The notes under the pieces are model-generated. The model saw nothing but the letters and a program-made list of their open reading frames with translations, was not told where the DNA came from and searched no databases. Both the position numbers and the translations under genes were made by a program. This document shows positions 53,786-63,504 of a stretch of DNA of 64,000 bases, one piece after another. Numbering within the stretch: position 1 is the first letter of the stretch; every line of letters begins with the position of its first letter. This DNA is from Dyella flagellata (GTDB lineage Bacteria; Pseudomonadota; Gammaproteobacteria; Xanthomonadales; Rhodanobacteraceae): NCBI RefSeq assembly GCF_030160275.1, contig NZ_BSOA01000015.1, positions 209,935 to 273,934 on the forward strand, written 5' to 3'.

Positions 53786-54726
53786 GCTCCTCGAAACTCC
53801 CGCCGGTACATGGACGGCGTCGTATTGAAGGCTGTCCCGAAGTGCTGGCGCATCGACAGCGCCGTGCCGAAGCCCGCGCGTTCGGCAATGCGCTCGATCG
53901 GCTGATCGGTGGTTTCCAGCATGCGCTGGGCCAGGCCCAGGCGTTGGGAAAGCAACCATTGCCCGACCGTGGTCCCCGTATGTTGACGGAAATGACGGGT
54001 GAAACTGCGCCGGCTCATGAGGGCGCGTGCGGCAAGCGAGTCGAGCGTGTGGCTGCGGTCGAGGTGCTGCGTGGCCCAATTCAAGGCTTTCGTGAGCGGC
54101 GTATCCGCCGCCTGGGTCAGTACCGGTTGTTCAATGTATTGCGCCTGGCTGCCCTGCCGGTGCGGTGGCACCACCAGGGTGCGGGCAATACGGTTGGCAA
54201 CCTCTGCGCCGTACTGCCTGCGTACCACGTGCAAGCAGCAATCGATACCCGCGGCGGTGCCGGCGGAGGTGACGAGGTTGCCTTGATCGATATACAGCAC
54301 GTTCGGATCCAGGCGTACGTTCTGAAAGCGTTGCTTGAACAGTTCCGTCCAGCGCCAGTGGGTGGTGGCGAGCTTTCCGTCCAGCACGCCGGCCTCGGCG
54401 AGCACGAACGCACCAAGACAAAGCCCGACCAGGGTGGCACTGCGTTGGTGCGCTCGACGCAACGCAGCCAGCAGAGGCTTCGGCGCGGCTTCGCGCGGAT
54501 TGCGCCAGGACGGCACTACGATCACATCCGCATTCGCCAGCTCGCGCAAGCCGTGGCGCGTGGCAATGCTGAAACCGCCGGTGGTGCGCAACTCGCCCGG
54601 CTCGGCGGCACACACGCGCACTTGGAATAGCGACTCCGGTTCTTCGCCGAATACCGCGCATGGCACGGACAGATGGAACGGGCGAATCTGGTCGAAGGCG
54701 ACGATGGCGACCTTGACAGGGTGCAT
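53782..54726 (-). CDS. GlxA-type transcriptional regulator (DJ-1/PfpI plus AraC domains)
   Basis: 314 residues. The N-terminal class I amidotransferase-like (DJ-1/PfpI) domain, about 5-185, has ADVIVVPSWRNP and GLCLGAFVLAEAGVLDG with the nucleophile-elbow Cys; the C-terminal AraC domain (215-310) has LDSLAARALMSRRSFTRHFRQHTG and IERIAERAGFGTALSMRQHFG. Relatives (GlxA, CdhR, GbdR) sense nitrogen compounds such as betaine or arginine. It is divergent from an isochorismatase-like hydrolase gene, the probable target. The stop codon lies in the shared REP. Confidence 0.92.
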   Translation of the reverse strand: MHPVKVAIVAFDQIRPFHLSVPCAVFGEEPESLFQVRVCAAEPGELRTTGGFSIATRHGLRELANADVIVVPSWRNPREAAPKPLLAALRRAHQRSATLVGLCLGAFVLAEAGVLDGKLATTHWRWTELFKQRFQNVRLDPNVLYIDQGNLVTSAGTAAGIDCCLHVVRRQYGAEVANRIARTLVVPPHRQGSQAQYIEQPVLTQAADTPLTKALNWATQHLDRSHTLDSLAARALMSRRSFTRHFRQHTGTTVGQWLLSQRLGLAQRMLETTDQPIERIAERAGFGTALSMRQHFGTAFNTTPSMYRREFRGA

Positions 54727-54857
54727 GGCAGGCTCTCCGGCGACTTGGCCCGATTCTAACGTTAAATGGCAATCAGGCCACTGCCGGGCAGAGCGGTCGA
54801 AGCAGAAGATGTGCTCACCGGGAGCACCGCTCTCTTTCCTAGCAAGGACATGCCGCC

Positions 54858-55502
54858 ATGAACCAGACTCCTCGCCGCGCCCTCATCGTCATCGATGTCC
54901 AGAACGAATACGTCACCGGTGACCTCAAGATCCAGTACCCACCTGTGGGCACCTCGTTGCGCCACATCGGCCGCGCGATGGACGGCGCGCAGGCCGCCGG
55001 TATTCCGGTGATCGTGATCCAGCAGACTTCGCCGGCGGACGCGCCATTGTTCGCGGTCGGCACGCCAGGCTGGGAATTGCATGAAGTCGTAGCCAGCCGT
55101 CCACACGATCACTATCAGCGCAAGCTGCTGCCCAGCGCTTTCTCCGGCACCGACCTGGCCGAATGGTTGGCCGAGCAGCAAATCGATACCTTGGCGGTGG
55201 TGGGCTACATGACGCACAACTGCAACGACACCACCATCAAGCATGCGTTCGATCGCGGCATGCAGGTGGAGTTTCTGCACGACGCGTCCGGTGCCGTGCC
55301 CTATGCCAACCGCGCCGGCTTTGCCAGCGCCGAAGAGATCCATCGGGTCTTCAGCGTAGTGGAACAGTCGCGTTACGCGGCGGTGTTGAGCACCGACGAA
55401 TGGCTGGAGTGCGTCACCACCGGCCGCATGCCTGAGCGTGACACCATTCATGCTTCGCATCAGCGGGCGCTGGCGTTGTTGGCGCAGGATGCAGCGGCAT
55501 AA
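54858..55502 (+). CDS. Isochorismatase-family cysteine hydrolase
   Basis: 214 residues. The catalytic triad of the family is present: Asp in LIVIDVQNEY, Lys in YQRKLLPSAFSGTDLAEWL, and Cys in VVGYMTHNCNDTTIKHAFDRG. Relatives hydrolyse amides such as nicotinamide, N-carbamoyl compounds or act on isochorismate; the substrate here is open. It is divergent from the GlxA-type regulator (131 bp apart), which suggests inducible use of a nitrogen compound. Confidence 0.9.
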   Translation: MNQTPRRALIVIDVQNEYVTGDLKIQYPPVGTSLRHIGRAMDGAQAAGIPVIVIQQTSPADAPLFAVGTPGWELHEVVASRPHDHYQRKLLPSAFSGTDLAEWLAEQQIDTLAVVGYMTHNCNDTTIKHAFDRGMQVEFLHDASGAVPYANRAGFASAEEIHRVFSVVEQSRYAAVLSTDEWLECVTTGRMPERDTIHASHQRALALLAQDAAA

Positions 55503-55557
55503 GGTGTCTGCAACTGCTGCTACGATGCCGCTTTGCCCAGCATTGTGTTGATCCGCC

Positions 55558-56223
55558 ATGAGCCTGCTTCCCGCCGTCGAAAACGAAACCGCCGCCAATC
55601 CCCTGTACAGCATCATCTGGCTGCATGGCCTGGGGGCTGACGGTCACGACTTCGCGCCGATCGTGCCGGAACTGGTGTCACCGGACTGGCCGGCGCTGCG
55701 CTTCGTGTTCCCGCATGCGCCGGTGCGGCCGGTGACGATCAACAACAGCATGGCGATGCGCGCCTGGTACGACATCTACAGCTTCGAGCCGGGAGCACCG
55801 CAGGATGAGCAAGGCACGCGCGAGGCGATCACGCAGGTGGAAGCGCTGATCGCCCGCGAGCACGAGCGTGGCGTGCCTAGCGAGCGCATCCTGCTGGCGG
55901 GTTTTTCGCAGGGCGGCGCCATTGCACTGGCGGCGGGCTTGCGGCATGCACGGAAGTTGGCGGGCGTCATCGCGCTGTCCACCTACCTGCCCATTGCCCA
56001 TACCCTGGCCGGCGAACGCAGCGCCGCCAACACCGGCGTGCCGATTTTCTGGGGGCACGGCAGCTTCGATCCGGTGGTGGTGCTGCAGCGGGGGGTGGAT
56101 TCGCGCACCGCGCTGGAGGCGCTGGGCTACAAGGTGGACTGGCATACCTATCCGATGCCGCATGCGGTGCATCCGGAGGAAATCGCCGACCTGCGCCGGT
56201 GGATCGGCGAACGCCTGCGCTGA
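55558..56223 (+). CDS. Carboxylesterase/phospholipase-type alpha/beta hydrolase
   Basis: 221 residues, cytoplasmic. IIWLHGLGADGHDFAPIVPEL near the N-terminus, catalytic Ser in LLAGFSQGGAIAL, Asp in HGSFDPVV and His in PMPHAVHPEE: the acyl-protein-thioesterase-like carboxylesterase family. It hydrolyses short-chain esters. It follows the isochorismatase-like gene by 55 bp on the same strand. Confidence 0.93.
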   Translation: MSLLPAVENETAANPLYSIIWLHGLGADGHDFAPIVPELVSPDWPALRFVFPHAPVRPVTINNSMAMRAWYDIYSFEPGAPQDEQGTREAITQVEALIAREHERGVPSERILLAGFSQGGAIALAAGLRHARKLAGVIALSTYLPIAHTLAGERSAANTGVPIFWGHGSFDPVVVLQRGVDSRTALEALGYKVDWHTYPMPHAVHPEEIADLRRWIGERLR

Positions 56224-56262
56224 AAATCGGGCTACTTGTCCGTTTAGCAAGCTTGACGTGAA

Positions 56263-56319
56263 GTTCGCTATACCGAACATTTTCGGCAGATGACCTACAA
56301 AATGTTCGGTTTGGCGAAC
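56263..56319. repeat. 21-bp inverted repeat built of two GTTCG-CGAAC palindromes
   Basis: Arms 56263-56283 and 56299-56319 match at 19 of 21 positions. Each arm contains a GTTCG-N6-CGAAC near-palindrome (56263-56278 and 56304-56319), so this could be a pair of operators or one hairpin. It lies between the esterase stop and algZ, 140-190 bp upstream of algZ. Confidence 0.7.
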
Positions 56320-56385
56320 ATATGGCCCACTAATTCTGAACGCCAAACGTCGGGGGCATGGCCAAACGCACAATATTGTGAAGAA

Positions 56386-56411
56386 GGGTACGTGGCATAG
56401 ATCAGGGCATC
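56386..56411. repeat. Truncated copy of the MITE-like terminal repeat
   Basis: It matches 24 of 26 positions of the reverse-complemented left terminal repeat at 63352-63382 (GGGTACGTGG...ATAGATCAG). No partner arm is present, so it is a remnant. It is in the algZ leader. Confidence 0.65.
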
Positions 56412-56456
56412 GTCGAATCAGCGCATCTCAAGCCCGCTGCGGGCATACTTGCGCGC

Positions 56457-57518
56457 ATGCCGGGAACCGCCACCAAACCTGCTTCACCGCCACGCAGCCC
56501 GCTGCCGGACTTCTGCAGTCTGCCGGTGATCTCGGCGCTGCTGGTGGTGGGAGCGCTATGCGTAACCCTGGCATGGCTCGCACCGCAGAGTACGCGCGGC
56601 TTACGCGGCTACAGCGTGGGCATGCTGTTCGTGGAGTGGGTGGCGATGGTGATCGGCGTGGCGCTGTGCAAGCTGCGTCCTTGGCTGTTGCGCCTGCCGG
56701 GCCTGCTGCCTTATGCCGGCGTGTGGCTGGTGATGGTGCTGATCGTGACCCTGGGCAGCTTCCTGGCGCAGTGGATGGACCGCATGCTGGAGATGGGGCT
56801 GGTCCCGGCCGGCGCCAACACTTTTGTGCGGGACAACGCGCTGATCGCCGCCCTGCTTGGCGCAGCCATGCTGCGCTATTTCTACGTGCTGGCCGAATGG
56901 CAGGCGCGTCTGGCCGCGGTAGCGCACGCCAAGGTGGAGGCGTTGCAGGCACGCATTCGTCCTCATTTTTTGTTCAACAGCATGAACACAGTGGCAGCCC
57001 TGGTGCGCGTGGATCCGGAAGCGGCCGAGCGCACGGTGGAGGACCTTTCCGAGCTGTTCCGCGCGGCCTTGGGGCAGGACGACACGCATAGCGGCACGCT
57101 GGGTGAGGAGCTGAAACTGGTCGATCGCTATCTGGACATCGAGCAATTGCGGCTGGGCGAACGCCTGCGCGTGCGGCGGGAAATCGACGGTTTGCCGCAA
57201 CAGGCGTCGATGCCCACCCTGCTGCTGCAGCCGTTGGTGGAGAACGCCGTGCGCCACGGCGTGCAGCCGCTGCGCGAAGGCGGCGAAGTGATACTACGCG
57301 GTGTGCGCAGCGGCTCCATGATGCGAATCGAGATCGACAACCCCTTGGCCGAAAGTCCCACCGTCGGAGGTAGCGGCCATGGCCTGAACAACGTGCGCCA
57401 GCGCGTCGCTTATCATTTCGGGCCGCGGGCAAGCATCGAGGCCGGCCCGCAAGGAAACCGGTTCGTGGTGAGGCTGCACTTGCCTATCGAGATTCGCCAT
57501 GCGCGTACTGATCGTTGA
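56457..57518 (+). CDS. algZ: LytS/AlgZ-type sensor histidine kinase
   Basis: 353 residues. Four membrane segments in residues 23-145, then the His_kinase domain with QARIRPHFLFNSMNTVAALVRVDPEAAERTV, in which the His of RPHFLFN is the phosphorylation site, and a compact ATPase with LLLQPLVENAVRHG and GSGHGLNNVRQR. It overlaps algR by 20 bases. With algR and hemC this is the conserved algZ-algR-hemC cluster of Pseudomonas and Xanthomonadales. ATG 56457 has no obvious ribosome binding site. Confidence 0.9.
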   Translation: MPGTATKPASPPRSPLPDFCSLPVISALLVVGALCVTLAWLAPQSTRGLRGYSVGMLFVEWVAMVIGVALCKLRPWLLRLPGLLPYAGVWLVMVLIVTLGSFLAQWMDRMLEMGLVPAGANTFVRDNALIAALLGAAMLRYFYVLAEWQARLAAVAHAKVEALQARIRPHFLFNSMNTVAALVRVDPEAAERTVEDLSELFRAALGQDDTHSGTLGEELKLVDRYLDIEQLRLGERLRVRREIDGLPQQASMPTLLLQPLVENAVRHGVQPLREGGEVILRGVRSGSMMRIEIDNPLAESPTVGGSGHGLNNVRQRVAYHFGPRASIEAGPQGNRFVVRLHLPIEIRHARTDR

Positions 57519-58203
57519 TGACGAACCGCTGGCACGGGCGCGACTGGATGCCCTGCTGAAAGAATGCGCGGACGTCGAGGTCATCGGCAGCGTGGGCGAC
57601 GGCGAGGCGGCGTTGGCGGCGATTTCCGAACAGCAGCCGGATTTGCTGCTGCTGGACATCAATATGCCGGGCCTGGACGGCAAGACGCTGGCCGCGCGGC
57701 TGGCTGATCGCACGCGCCCGCAGGTGGTGTTCTGCACGGCCTATGAAGCGCATGCCGTGCATGCGTTCGAATTGGGTGCCGCCGACTATTTGCTCAAGCC
57801 GGTGCGCGTGGAGCGACTGCGTGAAGCGCTCAAGCGCGTGCGCCTGCGGCTCGAATCGCAGCCACGCGAACCGTTGGGCTGGTTGCATGCGCGCGTGCGG
57901 GGAGAGCCTGTCCGCATCGCGCTGAATGAAGTGATCTGCCTGCTGGCGGAAGAAAAGTACGTGGTGGCGCATCGCGCGGGCGACCAGTTGCTGCTGGATG
58001 ATTCCTTGCGCCAGCTTGAAGAAACCTATCCGCATCATTTGATACGCCTGCACCGCAATTGCCTGGTGCCGGCGAATCGGCTGATCGGCTTGAAAACACT
58101 GACCGACGGGCGCGTGCTGGCGCGCCTGGCGGGTACCGACTTCAGTCCGGAAGTCAGCCGCCGCAATCTGCCTGCGTTACGCAAGCTGCTGCGCATGGGT
58201 TAA
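57499..58203 (+). CDS. algR: LytTR-type response regulator AlgR
   Basis: 234 residues. Receiver at 1-115 ([44 protein letters not shown]) and a LytTR DNA-binding domain at about 130-232 ([43 protein letters not shown]). AlgR controls alginate, type IV pili and virulence genes in Pseudomonas; the regulon here is unknown. Translationally coupled to algZ. Confidence 0.93.
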   Translation: MRVLIVDDEPLARARLDALLKECADVEVIGSVGDGEAALAAISEQQPDLLLLDINMPGLDGKTLAARLADRTRPQVVFCTAYEAHAVHAFELGAADYLLKPVRVERLREALKRVRLRLESQPREPLGWLHARVRGEPVRIALNEVICLLAEEKYVVAHRAGDQLLLDDSLRQLEETYPHHLIRLHRNCLVPANRLIGLKTLTDGRVLARLAGTDFSPEVSRRNLPALRKLLRMG

Positions 58204-58243
58204 GTGCGCGACAATAGCTGCTGCCGCCGTCCCCGGAGCCGTC

Positions 58244-59161
58244 ATGTCGCCTTCCCTACTGCGCATCGCCACCCGCAAGAGCGCGCTTGCCTTATGGCAG
58301 GCCGAGCACGTGGCAAGCCTGCTGCGCGCGGCGCACCCGGGCCTGCGGGTCGAACTGGTGCCGCTGACCACGCGCGGCGACGAGATCCTGGACCAGCCGC
58401 TGGCGACCATCGGCGGCAAGGGACTGTTCCTGAAGGAGCTGGAGGTCGCCATGCTGGAAGGCCGCGCGGACCTGGCCGTGCATTCGCTCAAGGACGTGCC
58501 CACCGAACTGGAGGCCGGCTTCAGCTTGCCCGCCATCCTGCCTCGCGCTGACGCTGCCGATGCCTTCGTCAGCAACCACTACAGCGATGTGATGGCGCTA
58601 CCGCACGGCGCACGCGTCGGCACTTCCTCCCTGCGCCGGCAGGCTCAACTGCGCGCGGCGCGGCCCGACCTGGAACTGCTCGACCTGCGCGGCAATGTCG
58701 GTACACGTCTGAAGAAATTGGACGATGGCCTGTATGACGCCATCATTCTCGCCTGCGCCGGCCTGGAACGGCTGGGCTTGCACGATCGCATCCGCAGCCG
58801 GCTAGGCGCGCCAACCTGGCTGCCCGCGCCCGGCCAGGCAGCCATCGCCATCGAAGCGCGCGCCGATCAAACCGAAGTCCTTGAAACGCTCGCCGTGCTG
58901 GACGATGCCGAAACGCGCCTGGCGGTGACCGCCGAGCGGGCGATGAACCAGGCCCTGGGCGGAAGCTGCACGGTACCGGTTGGTGCATGGTGCACGGTAA
59001 CCGAACGTGGCCTGCACCTGCGCGGCATGGTGGGTGATGTATCCAGTGGGCGTTTGCTGTCGGCCGAGGCTGAGGGCACCAGCGATGACGCGGTTAAGCT
59101 AGGCAACGAGGTGGCTCAGGCGTTGTTCGCGCAGGGCGCTGCGACGTTGCTGGGGCGTTAA
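58244..59161 (+). CDS. hemC: Porphobilinogen deaminase (hydroxymethylbilane synthase)
   Basis: 305 residues, normal length. [18 protein letters not shown] at the N-terminus, [11 protein letters not shown] with the catalytic Asp nearby, [24 protein letters not shown], and [11 protein letters not shown] containing the Cys that holds the dipyrromethane cofactor. It polymerises four porphobilinogen to hydroxymethylbilane in haem synthesis. It starts 40 bp after algR, the usual gene order; a haem-synthesis hemD does not follow here. Confidence 0.97.
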   Translation: MSPSLLRIATRKSALALWQAEHVASLLRAAHPGLRVELVPLTTRGDEILDQPLATIGGKGLFLKELEVAMLEGRADLAVHSLKDVPTELEAGFSLPAILPRADAADAFVSNHYSDVMALPHGARVGTSSLRRQAQLRAARPDLELLDLRGNVGTRLKKLDDGLYDAIILACAGLERLGLHDRIRSRLGAPTWLPAPGQAAIAIEARADQTEVLETLAVLDDAETRLAVTAERAMNQALGGSCTVPVGAWCTVTERGLHLRGMVGDVSSGRLLSAEAEGTSDDAVKLGNEVAQALFAQGAATLLGR

Positions 59162-59309
59162 ACGCAACAGATGCAAGCAGCGGACGCGGATCGCCCCGTT
59201 GACGATGTTTGATAAGCCGCGGCTTCTGGGCGTCTTATCCGCTTGTCCATGGCTACCATGTTCGAGGCAATGAGCCCCACTTGCGCGAGGGGGCTCACCG
59301 CTATCCGCA

Positions 59310-62190
59310 TTACAAATCAAATTTTTGGTTGTATTGCAGATAGAAGAAACGGCCCACGTCAAACTGCGGGTTATACGGCGGACTGGAACTGGCGCTGGTA
59401 ACGTTGTAGTAGTACGGCCCTTGGCGATTGAAGAGGTTGTTTACGCCCAAGGACACTGCGCCTTTCCAAGGTGTGTTGTAGCGCACTTGCGCATCATTGA
59501 ACGCCACCGAGCCTTTCTGCGCGATGCCATAGCTACCTATCCATGGATTGGTATAGGTGGGATCGCCACACTCGATCACCGGGGCCACGTTGCTGTAACA
59601 GGAATCCTTCAGGCCCGAGAAATAACGCACCGTCCAGCTCGCGCCAAACTGCTTGTAGCTCCAGTCCAATTGTAGATTCGAACGCAGGCGGTACAGTCCG
59701 TCTTCGCCGTCCATAAAACCCGCCTGATCCTGCGCTATGGCGCCAGGCGCCGTAGTGACCTGGTACTTGGTGAGATAGGTGCTATCGGATGAAATACGGA
59801 ATTGCCCGATGGGCGTTTCCGGCAGGCGGTAATGGATGCCTACATCGTAGCCTTGCGTGTTCAAAGAACCCAAGTTGTACAGGCTTTCATCCAGCTGGGT
59901 GATTTCTCCATTGGCATTGCGCGTGAACAGATTGCAGTAGCTCTGCACGTTCTGCACATAACAGTAATCCAGAATATTGGCGGCGTTGACACTGGTGATG
60001 GTGTTTTTGAGGCGGATGTCATAGTAATCCACCGTAATGTCCAAGCCTTCGATGTAATGCGGGCTGTAAACCAAGCCGAAGGTGCGCGTCGTCGAACGTT
60101 CCGGCTTCAGGTTGGGATTGGAAACGTCGTTGAACGGCACCGGGGTCTGACCACCGCCGTTGCTGGTAATCGGAGTGCCCGCCTGGTCCTTTTGACGGTA
60201 GCCAGCAGGAACACCCGATGTCCTGCAACGCGCTGCAACGGCAGGGTTGCTGACTGCCGCGCCGTATACGCTATCGCACGGATCGAGGAAAGGCTCGAAA
60301 CTTTGGGCGCTGCCGCCGTACAGATCCTGCAACGTCGGCGCGCGAAAGCCCTTGGCGAACGTGCCTCGGACCAGCAAATCACTGATCGGTCGCCAGCGTA
60401 CGCTGTACTTGTTGTTGGTGGTGCTACCGAAGCTGCTGTAGTGCGAATAGCGGCTGGCGATATTGACGCCGAACTCCTGGATGCCTGGCAGATCTTTCAG
60501 CACGGGCGCGTCCAGTTCGAGATAAACCTCGTTGACGTTGTAGCGACCACTGGTGGGATCACTGGCCAGATTGGTGGTGAGACCCGCTGCATCGTTGGGA
60601 TCGGGCGTGAATGTGCCTTTTTCCCGGCGATGCTCGAAGCCGCCGGCGATGCTGAGCGTGCCGCCATGAGGAATATCCCACAAGCCGCCGCCGACGTTGG
60701 CGGTAAAGTCGCTGGTCTGACTGGTCTGGCGAGCGGTACCGACATAATTGACATAGTCGAGTACCGACTGGGGTGTTGCACCGGGTCCGGCAGGGATGTT
60801 CCAGGGGGTGCAGCCACCGCTTGGATCAGCACAGGCAGGTCGCCCATCCGGACCCAGGATCGGGTTGATGGCGTTATTCACGTTCGGCAGGTACAGGTTG
60901 CCGCTTGTGGTCTGCTTGATGCGCGTTTGCGAGTAGTTATACGTCGCGTCCCAATTCCACTCGTGATCAAGGAAGTTGAAATAGCCATCCGCGCCGACGT
61001 CGACATGCATCAGGCGCGAATTAGCCCAAGTGGTGCGCGGCAATTCCGTGATGCGACGGGAAAAAGGGGTCTCGTAGCCGGGAAACGGGTTATAGGGACT
61101 ATCTGGCGCTAGCGTGCCCGAGAACGGATAACCAGCCAACTGGCTTGAGCTGTTACGGCTGCTGTAGCTGGCCGTCCCGCGCAAGGTAATGTTGTCCGTG
61201 AGCTGGTAGCGCTCCTGCAGGAACAGGTTCTTCAACGTCGTACCCGCACGGAAGGTCATGTCCTGGTTGCTATTGTATTTGTCGGCATTACTGCCGTTGT
61301 AGAGATGGTAGTCGGCAAGGTCACCGCTATTGAGATTACCGTGATTGATTACGTAATGGTTGGGGTTCCAGTTGCCGGTAGTCGGGTCGTAAGCGCCTGC
61401 ACCCGGCGTGCCTGCAGGACGAGGATCCGTTACGTTGCCCCATGGTCCCATGCCCCAGCCATCTCCAGGATGGCGAGGACCGCGCGGATAGCGCGACAAA
61501 TCGCGTTTGCTATCCCACATCGGTTCCTGGTCCTGATAGGACGCGCTCAGCATGAAAGATGACTTCTGCGTTGTGCCCCCAAGTGAAATCGGCGTTCTTC
61601 TGCTGGCCGTCGCCAGCCTGATTCTGGCCGTAATAGGCGTTGATTTCCGCGCCGTCAAATCGCTCGCGCGTGATGATATTGACCACGCCGCCGATCGCGT
61701 CGGAGCCATAAACCGAGGAGGCGCCATCCTTCAGGACGTCGATGCGATCGATCATGCCGACGGGAATGGTGGAAAGATCGGTCAGCCCATTTAAGCTGGT
61801 GGTCCAGCGGCGACCATTCACCAGCACCAGGGTGCGCTGTGAACCCAGATTGCGAATATTGACGTAGCGCCCACCGACATCCATGCCATTGCGCACCGTG
61901 TCCTGGGGTGTGATGTTGGGCGTGCCAATGGATGGCATACGCGAAAGGATATCGTTGAGATTGGTCAATCCCGTCGCCTTGATCGCTTGCCGATCCATCG
62001 TGAACACCGGCTGCGAAGTTTCCACATCCACACTGCGGATGTGCGAGCCGGTAACCGTAACGCCTTGCAGCTGTTGGGGCTGCTTTTGTTGGACGCCTGA
62101 TCCTTGCGTAGCATCCTGTGACTGGGCCTGCACCGCGCCGATCATCAACGCCACGGCAATCGCCGACGCGATACGAGTCTTTTGTTTCAT
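59310..62190 (-). pseudogene. TonB-dependent receptor interrupted by a single-base frameshift
   Basis: The N-terminal frame (start ATG 62190, GGGAG eight bases upstream) encodes a signal peptide, a TonB-box-like LQGVTVTGSHIR, and a complete plug domain ([48 protein letters not shown]). The barrel is in another frame and ends with a C-terminal beta strand (FFYLQYNQKFDL). The two join at a run of five G on the minus strand (61580-61576). With four G the frame reads NADFTWGTTQKSSFMLSASY, a normal family sequence, and the total becomes exactly 960 codons (959 residues). Either a sequencing error or a recent inactivating mutation. Intact, it would import a substrate through the outer membrane; substrate unknown. 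Confidence 0.92.
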
Positions 62191-62356
62191 CACCACCACT
62201 CCCTACCTGCTCAACCAGCAAGCTTTCACAAAAAATTGACGAGCGGGGAGTGTTTGGTATCTGGCGCAGAGGTTGTAGCAGGCGTTTGCCTGGAACTAAG
62301 TAGTTTTAGGCTGACATCTGTGCAGGAAGTGGATGTTGGTACGTGAGGGACTTCCC

Positions 62357-62391
62357 AAAACAAAACCCCTCCATGCGAGTGCATGGAGGGG
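62357..62391 (-). terminator. Intrinsic terminator of the DUF481 gene
   Basis: On the minus strand an 11-bp perfect stem (62391-62381 with 62376-62366, CCCCTCCATGC type) with a 4-base loop is followed by TTTTGTTTT. It lies 30 bases beyond the stop codon. Confidence 0.88.
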
Positions 62392-62420
62392 TGTGACAGC
62401 GCAGGATTCACCTTACGCGA

Positions 62421-63233
62421 TCAGAGGTTGTAGACGATATTGGTCGTCGTCAGCGTGTCGGTGTGGCGGATGCCAGGCAGCACGTTGCTGTTGTGGCGCA
62501 CCTGGAAACCCACCTTGATCGAGAGCTTCTTGGTCATGCTCACCGCAAGACCCATATCGTTCTGCAGATAGGTGTTCTTGTTGCCCGCTTCCATCAGGAA
62601 GGTGTCGTCGACCGCGGTGTTTTCGGTGAGGCGATACTTGTAGTTCACCAGTCCGCGCGCCACCGCCTGGCTCTGGCGCGGTTCCTTGAGCGGCACTTCC
62701 ACGCCATTGACGACGTGCGTGCCGGTGGCCGGCTGGTATTCGGTGTAACCCGGGCCGATTTCGAAGGAGAGCTGGGTGCGATCGGTTTTCAGAGCCATGT
62801 AGCCGTAGCCGAGCGAAACCGTGCCCTGCCAGCGATAAGCAGCGAAGTCGTCGTGGTCATAGCGGCCGGCGGCCACTATGTAGCTGCGAGGATCGAGCTT
62901 GTAGCCGGCGGACGCACCGAGGTCATAGCGGTTGGCCGTGGTGTCGAATTGCTTGACTGCCTGGCCTTGTGCGTTGGTCACCGTGACCTGCCCCTTGGAA
63001 CGCAACCAGTCGGCGAAGAAGCTGTTCTTCCACTGGTCGGTTTCCTGGTTCAGATTCAGCTTCGCGTTCACGTTCTGCGAACGGGAGTTGCCGGTGGTGG
63101 AGGCGAAGCCCAGCTCGCCGGAGCCGGTCCAGGTACCGGTGCTGGTCTGGGTGCCGGAGGACGCGTCCTGCGCGTGGGCGGTGAAAGTGGCCAGGGCCGC
63201 AAGCGCCAGGCCGGTCATCAGCAGGTTTTTCAT
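62421..63233 (-). CDS. DUF481 outer-membrane beta-barrel protein (YdiY-like)
   Basis: 270 residues. Signal peptide (KNLLMTGLALAALATFTAHAQD), then a DUF481 barrel: WTGSGELGFASTTGNSRSQNVNAKLNL, YDLGASAGYKLDPRSYIVAAGRYDHDDF, VSLGYGYMALKTDRTQLSFEIGPGY, and a C-terminal strand ending IVYNL. It is placed in the outer membrane; the role of these proteins is unclear. Monocistronic, with its own terminator. Confidence 0.9.
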   Translation of the reverse strand: MKNLLMTGLALAALATFTAHAQDASSGTQTSTGTWTGSGELGFASTTGNSRSQNVNAKLNLNQETDQWKNSFFADWLRSKGQVTVTNAQGQAVKQFDTTANRYDLGASAGYKLDPRSYIVAAGRYDHDDFAAYRWQGTVSLGYGYMALKTDRTQLSFEIGPGYTEYQPATGTHVVNGVEVPLKEPRQSQAVARGLVNYKYRLTENTAVDDTFLMEAGNKNTYLQNDMGLAVSMTKKLSIKVGFQVRHNSNVLPGIRHTDTLTTTNIVYNL

Positions 63234-63351
63234 CGCTGGATCGTCAATGTTAAAAAGCTGTTGTAGGACCCGCCACTTTAGCGGCCCGGCTTGAATCCTC
63301 AGTGAATATTTAGAGCGATTTAGTGGCGGGGTCGTGACAAGCCTGGGGCGG

Positions 63352-63504
63352 CTAGGGATGCTCTGATCTATTCCACGTACCCGTCACCGCAGGGTGTGCC
63401 CCGCGGCTTGAACAGACGGCCAGTCTGCCCTGTGCCGCGCGGCACACCCTGCGGGCCTTCTGGACGTCATGCCGGGCACGTGGAATAGATCAGAGCATCC
63501 CTAG
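63352..63504. repeat. 153-bp near-perfect palindrome, MITE-like element
   Basis: Terminal arms 63352-63382 and 63474-63504 match at 30 of 31 positions and begin and end with CTAG. Inner segments (CCGCAGGGTGTGCC near 63387-63400 and GGCACACCCTGCGG near 63441-63454) pair too, so almost the whole element folds. It has no reading frame. Its right end supplies the TAG stop (63503-63501) of the adjoining minus-strand gene. A truncated relative lies at 56386-56411. Confidence 0.85.

Noticed and set aside
59272-59296. GAGCCCC...GGGGCTC hairpin between hemC and the TonB receptor
   Set aside because: The 7-bp stem has no T run on either strand; too weak to call as a terminator.
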